This document shows, piece by piece, positions 55,890 to 64,000 of a stretch of 64,000 nucleotides of DNA. This DNA is from Metellina segmentata (Eukaryota > Arthropoda > Arachnida > Araneae > Tetragnathidae), in contig OX375876.1 of NCBI GenBank assembly GCA_947359465.1, positions 121,763,444 through 121,827,443 of the forward strand, given 5' to 3'. Position 1 is the stretch's first letter, and every line of letters begins with the position of its first letter. The position numbers and the translations under genes were made by a program. The notes under the pieces were generated by a model that made no database searches, was not told where the DNA came from, and saw nothing but the letters and a program-made list of their open reading frames with translations.

Positions 55890-58236
55890 TACTAATCTAT
55901 ATTACGTTGCGCTGAAGTCAAACTGCTCTGAGAGGTTTGAATGAAACGTTGCTGAAGTTTTAACCTCCATGGATTCCTCCTTGAAACAGTCCATTCTCTT
56001 TCTGGATACATGATTACACCATCGTGGCAGTCTCAAAAATCTATAAGCATCTTTCCCCCTACGTATAAAATTATATTCGTTGAATCTATATTTTTCTTAC
56101 AACAAAATAATTGCCATTTTGATAATAAGCGCTGTAACGACCCTACCAGCAGCTCGATATCAGAGGCCAACACTAACCTTCGGCCGAAAACGCTAAAACA
56201 TCTATCGGAATGGTCTACCATGATGGTCTACCGTTGTTGTTTGTTCATCATGGTGTTTGGTTATCATGATGGTCTACCATGGTGTTAATTGCCGTCGAGA
56301 TTTGTTTTAGGGTGCACGATGCTCCACTGGGATTGAACTGTCTCTGAGGAAAATTTGGTGACCAGAGAGACTGTTGCTCGAGCTGAGCAGATGTGTTTTT
56401 TTGCGGTGCTAGTTTCACGTGCAGTGTCGTCGCCCCAAACGGTAGCGTGAAAACAGTACGAATCGTACACTAGCAGAAGACAACCAAGAGCTAAGATTTT
56501 TTTTGTTCTTATTATTCCAAGAACGTAAGAATATGTACAGTCTCTCGTGTTTGTCTTCAAAGACAAGTGTGGTCACCAGTGTCACCATCTGACTCCGGAT
56601 CTGTCTGTCGTCTCTCTCGTGCTCTCTAACAGTCGTTCACCCGCAGTTCAAAAATGGTAAAAGTCGAGATCCAATCAGACATCTTCTGGACGAATATCAC
56701 CGGTTCTATTCAAGTCATTGTAGAGCGGCTGACGAAGGAACGGCAGCTGGCGCGAAATAATAACTAGTCAGAATGTATTCGGTATTCCGACAGGTGTGAA
56801 AGTCTTCACACAAGCCCGACGGCGTGTATCCACTTTACTCTAGATGCAGCGCCCACGACCAGGAGATACAATTCTCTGATTGCATATAGTGTATATACTA
56901 TATGCTGAATGCAAATAAACGTTAGTTATATGGAATCTAGACGTATCGTTGTGTTTAATGGGACACTACTCGGTCCACTACTTTAAAGCACATAGCTAGT
57001 ATGATACAATAATCGAGACAATGAATATCGCAAGGCAATCTTTGGGAGTTGGTGCGAGGGAGCGAACAGAAGGTGACGCACCCTGGTGATTTATATTTGT
57101 ACTAAAGCTACACAGAGTACTTATAAATGTGATCTACGTATATATAGAACCAAACACCATGTTGCAATGATGATATTAGTGTCCCACTCACTCAATAGAG
57201 GGCAGCACAGTCACCATGACATTGTTGACCTTTACTGATCAAGAACACTATCAAAAAGAGTTCGCTAGCGAATATGTGTGTGTGTGCGGCGTAGGAGCCG
57301 ATAGAAGGTCGAGGATTTCAGATGTTTCTGAAAACATGTAAATGTTTAAATGCTATAATCAGCCTTATATTATTCCCATTCAGAAATTCATTTCAAATAG
57401 AAATATCAACATTTTAACGAGATTGCAGTCTTTCAAATTTACTATCATTAAAGTCCTGATGTAAAGAACATGAAAGCTTTTCATGGTCACAATTGAAGCA
57501 CTTAGTTATAATGCTTGCATCATAAAGCTAATTGGTTATGCAAATAAGTAATTTCGCTTATTTATTGATTTGTAATCTATTTAATGACTAGAAAAAGGAC
57601 TTCTGGAAAAATGAATAGAAAATATTTTTAAGCATTTACCATTCAGCATACACATTTAAAAGTTCATATTAACTTAATATCGGTGATTTAATAAAGAAAG
57701 AAAAGATATTCAGAACTGGGACCTTTCTGTATAAATGGCAGTCATTAAAGAAAGATTTCTGAAGAATGCGGTAACTTCACTGGCAAAAAATGTCCTCCGT
57801 AATTAAAATGTTGTAATCGTATCTTATTGACTATAACTTTAAAATGTGCTCGCTTTGTTCAAGCGATTTTTTTTTTCTTAATTACGGAGAATTCTCACGG
57901 ATAAATTACTCTGATAGTGATTTAAGCAGCGAAATCGTGGGGAAACTTAATTTTGGAGGAATCAATAAACTCATCATCCACTTAAAAAAGTCGGGAAAGT
58001 AATAAAAAAACAAGTTAATGTCTTTTTCGGAGGAGTTTATTAAAAAATAATAAAGATTATTAAAATTCTTGCATAAGGTAGACGAACTTCGTGTTCTCTC
58101 TGAGTGTTGCTTAATCAATCTTAGTAATATTATTAAAATATGTATTTTTTAAAATTAATTTTTGTTGATTTGCATATAATTTGCTACATTATTCTAACAC
58201 ACACATGTAGCATAAGACAGATTATAGTTTTAAGTA
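55890..58236. other. No gene recognised
   Basis: 56170-56290 holds repeats of ATGGTCTACCATGATGG. 56285-56960 is relatively GC-rich with a 93-codon minus frame (56566-56285) of unknown nature. 57300-58236 is AT-rich without assignable features. Confidence 0.35.
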
Positions 58237-58503
58237 TACAGTGGACTCGCGTTTTTACGAACTTCCAATTTACAAACTGCACGTTTTTACGAACTACTAC
58301 GTTGGTCCTGAATAGTATCCCATGGAAATAATGTTAATTTCCACTCCTATTTACGAACCGAAATTACACATTCTCTCTTTTTTAAGAACTCGGTTTCCTC
58401 ACTTTATTTTCATTGTTTTCCTTTAGACAGGAAAATTTAGTTGGGAAAGGGTGAAATTTCTTCTGACTAGTTAGATTTCGAACCTACCATGTTGGTAAAA
58501 CTA

Positions 58504-59614
58504 CGGTTTCCTAAGAAAGCGGAGCCGTTATCTAGCAGCCGCGGGCATAACTAGGCGGCCGTCTTAACAGATATCAGAGGTGCCAACTTAGACGGACAGA
58601 ATACGGTGGAGGATGAGCAATACAGACGGCAGATGTGGTTTATTTTATTCGAGAAATAAACAAAGTGGTTATTTCCTTCTCTAGTCCAAGTTTCTATCTT
58701 CGGGATCATTGACCAATCCATCTTTAACGATCCCGATTTTACAAAAACGAACTAAACAATACCAGTCGAACATTTGTGTTTGTTTTGCTTCATTCCGCTC
58801 GAATCGTTTGGTGCAGGAAATAAAATATTGCCTCAACAGTAGAAAAAACGATTCTCAACTGTTTAAGACCGCTATGACGATTGTCAAATGGCGGCTCCGC
58901 TCATTTTCGTTACGCTCACAAACACCGTTCTCTAGAAAACCAACGCCATCGGTTGTATTAACAACGTTTGAGTGACGTCATCCATAGCTACATTACGATT
59001 GCTAGATAATAGGGATGCGACATGGATGTCGATGTTTTTGATGTTTTTAACATTGATGTATTGGAGTCGATGTTTTTCCTTTATCGATGTTTTATTTTTA
59101 ACTGAAAAAAGTACCAGTTTAAAAATTTTAAAAATATCCAGGCGGCATAATTTTTATAATCAGCAAATTGAACATACTTTTGGACCAAAGTGGACAAGTG
59201 TGAAGGGTCTGACAAGTAGGGATGCGACATAGATGTCGATGTTTTATAAAAAAAAAAACATCGATGTATTGGAGCCGATGTCGCATCACCAGTTGCAAAA
59301 CCAATTTGAATAAATGAGGGAAAAAAGTTTCAATACACTGAATTTTAAAAACATCGATGGTTTTGGGGCGATGTATTATCAACATCGATATTTTAATTTT
59401 GAACCCCGATGTTTTGCTGTCGATGTCGCATCACTAGGTGCTAAACCAGTTTTAAGAAATAAGGAAAAAAGTTTAAATACGCGGAATTATAAAAACATCG
59501 ATGGTTTTGCTGCGATGTATTATCAACATCGATGTTTTAATTGTGAATATCGATGTTTCAAAGCATCGATGTCGCATCACTACTAGATAACGGCTCCGCT
59601 TTCTTAGGAAGCCG
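58504..59614. mobile_element. TIR element nested in the Tigger element
   Basis: CGGTTTCCTAAGAAAGCGGA...GCCGTTATCTAG at the left mirrors CTAGATAACGGC...TCCGCTTTCTTAGGAAGCCG at the right, about 32 bp with one mismatch. TA lies on each side (58502-58503 and 59615-59616), suggesting a Tc1/mariner-type MITE. The interior contains sequence related to the 44.6-kb tandem repeat. The right TIR is adjoined by a hAT insertion whose target (CTAGATAA) is the inner end of the TIR. Confidence 0.75.
59010..59582 (+). mobile_element. Non-autonomous hAT element, ATCGATG family, copy 3
   Basis: Ends TAGGGATGCGACATGG and CGATGTCGCATCACTA, with CTAGATAA duplicated on both sides (59002-59009 and 59583-59590). Same orientation and unit structure as copy 1, including AAGGGTCTGACAAGTAGGGA (about 59202-59221) beside an internal terminal-repeat copy. 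573 bp; non-coding. Confidence 0.85.
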
Positions 59615-59639
59615 TAGCTAAGAGTGGTGGGAAAATTCC

Positions 59640-59960
59640 CAAGAGCGATTCCGATCTCAGTGCAAATGAAGGCTTAATCCAGGAACTTCGTCGAAGGGAT
59701 CCTCAAGTTCGTGCAAACCTTACATTTCATGATTTTCTGATTGTGGACGAGAATGTTCAAGCATATAAAGAGGAGACATCGGATGATGAAATCATCAATC
59801 AGGTGTTGAACGGGAAAGCCAACTATCAATGAAACCATAGAATGTCTGTCAGGACTACGTCGGTTCTATGATTCAGATGACAATTTTGAGTTGCGTAAAA
59901 GCACTAACTCTATGGAATCGTATGTTTACCGAAGTGCTATGATGGAGCAAACAAAGATAT
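59640..59960 (+). pseudogene. Tigger-like transposase C-terminal remnant
   Basis: Plus frames read LIQELRRRDPQVRANLTFHD, VQAYKEETSDDEIINQVLN and, after a frameshift near 59820, INETIECLSGLRRFYDSDDN. The acidic DDEI segment followed by a helical tail is like the end of pogo/jerky-type transposases. No catalytic residues remain. Confidence 0.55.
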
Positions 59961-60329
59961 TTTTTGTTGTTAAACAAGCCGATTTTTTTTTTTTTTGTAA
60001 TCGTTAATGAATAAAGGTTAGTGCAAGTTGCAGTACTATATTTAAAATCCCATTCCCATTTACGAACTTTTGATTTCACAAACTTTTTTCGGTCCCCACA
60101 AGTTTGTTAAAACGCGAGTCCACTGTACTTTGAAATAATACTCGCGGCTGGCTTAAATTAGTGGACAGTGAAGTCGGCATTTCTGATCACTTTTTTGATA
60201 ATTTTAGAGATAACGTCAGTAATGAATATGTGAATATGATTTAGAAGTTTCGTTTGTTACTCTCCAGTCATCTCTTCTACCCAAAGACTAGATTATAATA
60301 ATTAAATAATAAATCAGGATTTGCAAGGA

Positions 60330-60545
60330 GAGATTCTTCGTGGTTGTCTCGAAGAAATATGTCGTCATCATCAAAACTGATCCGATCTTGATCGACGACA
60401 AATCTCTTCAGAAGAAGAAAACTGACAAGATCTCGGTCTCGTCACCATAAGAAAATCTGTAATATTGTGATGACGAGATATCTCGTCATTAGCAAAATTG
60501 GTCAGATTTTAATGGACGATCTCTATCTTGTAGAAACCACTTGGA
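60330..60545. repeat. GACGAGATATCTCGTC-type repeat copy
   Basis: TGACGAGATATCTCGTCATT (60471-60490) is a perfect copy, with diverged copies at TATGTCGTCATC and TCTCGGTCTCGTC on the left and GGACGATCTCTATC on the right, joined by the AAAACTGACAAGATC linker. Confidence 0.7.
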
Positions 60546-60613
60546 GGCTTAAGTATTTGTAGAGTGCAAGAAAGTAAACATTTTTTTCAGACTAAATCCT
60601 GTTGTGCTCAGGT

Positions 60614-61443
60614 CAGTGGTCGGCAACCCGCGGCTCTTCAGCCACTTGAGTGAGGCACTGCCACGAATTGATTACTATTTCAAAACAATAGTTTTAAATA
60701 TGAGGGAAACTTTTCTACAGAGGTTTCAGGAATTCAGAAATAGCATAGAGACATTAGCCTTTGTTTTATAAAAAGCTCTCAGTGCTGACGTAACAGAATT
60801 GAATTATTTTCTCTTTAATATTGGCATTGGTGCTTTTGAAATGCAATTACTGGAGTTAAAAAACAAACAGTTATGGAGCTCCAAATTTGAACGACTTAAT
60901 GCTGATCTGGAAAAATTGGCGAAAAAAAAATGTGATCTTAGTTTACAGAAAAGTGGTTTGCTTTGAAAGACCTGGAGAAGGAAGACATTATAATTTTAAA
61001 CACCTGGAATAGTGTTAATGACTCCTATGATCAGTTAAAATAACTAGCATTTGCTGTTTTTTCACTCTTTGGCTCTACATATTCATGCAAACAATATTTT
61101 TCAAGCATGAACCTTATCAAAAGTAAATTGAAAAATCGTCTTAGTGATGAGACCCCAGATTCCTGTGTGTGTGAGAGTGTGACTTATCCAAACTTTCCAA
61201 GGAAATGCAAAGTCATTGTTCACATTAAATGCATGTTTTGTCGTATTTTCATGTAAAAATGATTTTTTTGTCAATAAATATGATGATTATTATTATGATA
61301 TTTAGTTTTATTTAATTTAGTAGCTAGTTTATGCCGACTCCTTAAAACATGGTTCTTGAAAATAAATTTGGCTCTCAAACGAAATCTTAATCGTTGTACT
61401 GCTGATCTTTGGCCCTTTTGACTAATGAGTTTGCCAATCACTG
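60614..61443 (+). mobile_element. SPIN/Charlie-like hAT element with transposase remnant
   Basis: Starts CAGTGGTCGGCAACCCGCGG and ends GAGTTTGCCAATCACTG, imperfect inverted ends of the CAGTGGT type. Flanks GCTCAGGT (60606-60613) and GCTTAGGT (61444-61451) are an 8-bp duplication with one change. The interior keeps the C-terminal part of a hAT transposase: IGIGAFEMQLLELKNKQLW, then FAVFSLFGSTYSCKQYFSSM and NLIKSKLKNRLSDE, which belong to the hAT dimerisation region. Stops break the frame between them. Confidence 0.82.
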
Positions 61444-61802
61444 GCTTAGGTGCTTGAAAGGCCCTGTTCGGTGCGTTTGCAAATACGTGTTTCTACTTGT
61501 CAGCCATTTGCAACGCTAATTTTCCACATGTTGGAACATAACCCGAATTCGAAAATGATTGCAATGCATCTCGCTTGTGGAGCTGTCAATTAAACTGGAG
61601 CATTCGAACAACGATTTCCCAAGTGAACGTATATAGGCGAGTGTCAAATCGTCAAAAATTGAACAGTTGAATCGCCAACTTTCACAGTTGTAACTTTCAC
61701 ACACCTCACACATAACTTTCCCGCAACTCACACACAACTCACTCAGAACTATCACATACAACTTTCACAGTGGATCAATCTATCGTATGGAACGTGAAAT
61801 CT

Positions 61803-62060
61803 TCAGGTTTCACCACCCGGATATTTCACAATCCATACAATAGAATGATCGACTTCAAGGCTAGGTGCAGCAAGTCGCGTGTTTGGAAACTGATTGCTCT
61901 TAACATGGTCTAAAATGTCTTCCATTTCTGAAGTGCTCAAAATTTTTCGCAGACCCAAGTCGTCATATCTTTTGACATAAAATGTTCCGACCGACTGGAT
62001 CTCTTTGGCCGCATTTGACGATGATTCTTTGATGGCCGCATTTGACAATGACGAGGCCAT
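61803..62060 (-). CDS. Unrecognised 85-codon ORF
   Basis: From the ATG at 62060 the frame encodes a soluble-looking protein with duplicated SSLSNAAIKES / SSSNAAKEIQ near the start, then VGTFYVKRYDDLGLRKILST, EMEDILDHVKSNQFPN and ending WIVKYPGGET. Composition looks protein-like rather than random, but I know no family for it. Its 5' end directly meets repeat family D (62030-62390), so it may be a truncated exon or gene. There is no promoter or splice evidence. Confidence 0.3.
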   Translation of the reverse strand: MASSLSNAAIKESSSNAAKEIQSVGTFYVKRYDDLGLRKILSTSEMEDILDHVKSNQFPNTRLAAPSLEVDHSIVWIVKYPGGET

Positions 62061-62390
62061 CACGGCGTTCTCCGTGGTGTTGGTTTGCGAAGCAAACGGG
62101 TAACGCCGTGATGGCTGTTATCGAATTTGGCCGCTTTTCATTATTATCGAATTTGGCTGCAAATTGGAATTCGCAGGGAATTCATTCCAATAGGCCATGA
62201 ATTTCCATTCCACACCACGGGCAACGTCATGATGGCTGTTATCCAATAGGCTACGCATTCCCATTTGGTTTGCGAAGGTAACCAAATGGGAATTCGTTGC
62301 AATCACAGGAGGTTAGCTAGCAGTGGTCACACCCAACGCCACGAAAAGAACGATCGCGGGCAACGCCTTGCTGGCCACTCGGTGGCTAGT
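62030..62390 (+). repeat. Inverted-repeat family D, copy 3
   Basis: GCCATCACGGCGTT (62056-62069) has an exact inverse, AACGCCGTGATGGC (62102-62115). CATTTGGTTTGCGAAGG pairs with AACCAAATGGGAATTCG about 10 bases on. Ends with GGGCAACGCCTTGCTGGCCA, the inverse of the 44.2-kb left arm. Non-coding, with hairpin-forming potential throughout. Confidence 0.65.
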
Positions 62391-62428
62391 TGTAAATAAT
62401 TGTCCATGTCCAATTTAGGAGTGTAGTG

Positions 62429-62780
62429 TCCCTCTGTTCTTGGCCACCACTACACACACTGTCAACCAAATTAGACATCGCTCGGTCACCTTGACACATG
62501 GCCTGAAATGAGGGTCAAATAGCTGGACGAGTCCAGGTGGCAAAATGAGATTGACGGCCGTGATATGGCTAATTATTTAGTAGTTACGTGAGTATATAAA
62601 AACTCCGTTTATTAAACTGGTTAACTTTTAAAATAAATAAATTTGCATTTTTTTTCTGAGCCCGATAACTGGACTCTGCAGTCTTCGGCACGAACTAGCG
62701 GCTGTATGTGAGAAAACATTCAATGTGTGGGTAACCGATACTCCTAACAGAGACATAATTCTACTTAACAGACACATAAT
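62429..62780 (+). repeat. LTR-like segment
   Basis: Begins TGTAGTGTCCCTCTG and contains a TATA box (GAGTATATAAAAAC, about 62590) and AATAAATAAA (about 62632). This is LTR-like architecture, but no partner LTR and no clean target duplication were found. Confidence 0.3.
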
Positions 62781-62789
62781 TTATACACC

Positions 62790-63520
62790 GGTAGTTTAAC
62801 CCGGGAATGCCTTGGTTGTAGACGAATATGCATTTACCACCACTTAACATGCTTTTCTTTGTAACAATTGTAAATAAATGTATTCATATTGGATCTAGCT
62901 CACCAAGATACAGCATCTTCCGCTATAAATGTCTCATAAGCGAAAAATTCTTAGAATTATGTTAAATACTGGTAAACATAAGCTTGTTAATTCGTTGATA
63001 TATGACAGTAAAGTATGGCCATTTCGGCGAACTTTTATTTTCATTCCTGTTCAGGACAAATAGTTTTACTGTTTGCTGTTTAAGACAAGCTCGAACGTTA
63101 AAATTAGAGAACAAATTTGCTGCCATTTTGAAATTGGCATCATTCCAAAAGCATTTAATACAACCATTACGAAGATAGCGATGCTATTCTGGAGCTTATG
63201 AGTATACACATAAAACACAGCAGAAATTTGAGTATATGGCCTCCTATTAATCGAAAGTCCGTGTTATCCGAACCGAATTGTTTTTAAAGCGTGTAAAAGC
63301 TTCGAGTGTTTTGTCCAGAAACAAGTAAGTACTGCGAAACAAAGACAGTTAAGGACTTTTTCAAGATAGTTAATGAGGTATTCAACTCATGTCCAGACCT
63401 ATAGTAAAATAGTTACACTATACTACTTTTAACGTTTGATTAAGGAATTTCGAATCAATCTGTTGTAAATTAACTTAGCGTTCTCATTTTTTAATCCATT
63501 ATCTCTACACAAATCCGAGT
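62790..63520. other. No gene recognised
   Basis: AT-rich; nothing assigned. Confidence 0.35.
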
Positions 63521-63525
63521 AACTA

Positions 63526-64000
63526 CACAAGGGTTGTTCAAATGGTAAGGTACGAAACGACACTGTGGGCCTAAATGAAGACTTTATTCAAAGTATACAC
63601 TATAGGCCTGAGCACAACGATCCCATTGATTAACGAGACGAAGGATTCCTTGTTTCCAGAATTCCTGTGGCAGTGACGAGACCCAGTCCTTCACAGCGTC
63701 CTTGAGTTCGTCGTCCGAGTTGAAGCGCTTCTCTTTCAGATGTTTTTTCAGGGGACCAGACACATGGAAATCGCAGGGCGACATGTCCGGACTGTAGGGC
63801 GGATGGTCAAGCTGCTCCCACTTGAACTTGGCCAGTTTCGCGTGAGTGACTCTGGAGACGTGTGGACGCGCGTTATCATGGAGCAGAACCACACCCTCCG
63901 TAAGCAGCCCCGGTCTTTTGTTCTTGATGGACCTGCGTAGACTTCGGAGTGTCTCACAGTACAGGCTCTTCTGTGCTCGAGGAATTCAACAAGTAGCGGA
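63526..64000 (-). mobile_element. mariner transposon, 3' half, cut by the window edge
   Basis: Starts after TA (63524-63525) with CACAAGGGTTGTTCAAATGG, the candidate terminal repeat. The transposase lies 58 bp inside and runs leftward. The 5' half lies beyond 64000. Confidence 0.75.
63584..63968 (-). pseudogene. mariner transposase, catalytic C-terminal half
   Basis: In the minus frame: YCETLRSLRRSIKNKRPGLL, then VVLLHDNARPHVSRVTHAKL (second Asp block), YSPDMSPCDFHVSGPLKKHL (third Asp, 34 residues on as in mariner DD34D), and an ending at WDRCAQAYSVYFE. The frame extends upstream of 63892, where the first Met-like codon is GTG, so that is not the true start. Near 63968 it shifts: LVEFLE continues in another frame, so one indel is present. 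Otherwise it looks well preserved and is probably fairly young. Confidence 0.85.

Larger units (their letters stand above)
58239..60125 (+). mobile_element. pogo/Tigger-like transposon (outer element of a nest)
   Basis: Ends CAGTGGACTCGCGTTTTTAC and GTTAAAACGCGAGTCCACTG are inverted repeats flanked by TA on both sides (58237-58238 and 60126-60127), as in the pogo/Tigger group. Subterminal GAACTTCCAATTTAC and TTTACGAACTTTTGATTT also mirror each other. Only the end of a transposase remains inside, and a second TIR element is inserted at 58504-59614. Confidence 0.85.

Noticed and set aside
56133..56960. Solo LTR starting TGTAACGACCC
   Set aside because: AATAAA is present near 56912, but I could not find a matching CA end with a flanking duplication or a second copy.

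Overview
This window is AT-rich eukaryotic DNA made almost entirely of transposable elements (TEs) and their debris. No host protein gene, rRNA, functional tRNA or CRISPR array could be recognised. The mix of families (Ty3/Gypsy, Tc1, two mariner-like groups, hAT, pogo/Tigger, TTAA-target elements, Helitrons, CR1-like and Jockey-like LINEs, tRNA-derived SINEs) indicates an arthropod. The style of several proteins suggests an arachnid, most likely a spider; that is an inference from family resemblance, not a database result.

Layout. 0-5 kb: a tRNA-derived SINE, a decayed Tc1 transposase, a non-autonomous hAT element built from ATCGATG motifs, and a 29-bp minisatellite. 5.2-10 kb: a Gypsy element with two identical 224-bp LTRs and a 1037-codon open gag-pol frame that lacks the integrase core. 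10-22 kb: mostly unassigned AT-rich DNA with a mariner-like relic (11.8-13.5 kb), a second hAT element (16.3-17.0 kb) and an ~85-bp tandem repeat. 22.2-27.2 kb: an older, broken Gypsy element inserted in a ~20-bp minisatellite. 28-36 kb: SINEs, a 2-kb Helitron-like element, a CR1-like LINE tail, and a Mutator-like transposase relic whose element end abuts TTAA. 37-54 kb: a dense mosaic of SINEs, Tc1 copies, TTAA-target MITEs, an LTR-like insertion with a filled and an empty copy of its site, and arrays of the palindrome GACGAGATATCTCGTC. 54-64 kb: hAT and Tc1 relics, a three-level nest (pogo/Tigger, then a TIR element, then hAT), a second hAT element, and a mariner copy running off the right edge.

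How the parts relate. The elements record successive insertions. Two unrelated TTAA-target MITEs sit inside two copies of the same SINE family, each at a TTAA within the SINE. A Jockey-like LINE interrupts a Tc1 reading frame. The hAT element at 59.0-59.6 kb lies inside a TIR element that lies inside a Tigger element. The only near-intact coding frame belongs to the young Gypsy element at 5.2-10.0 kb, which would need integrase supplied by another copy.
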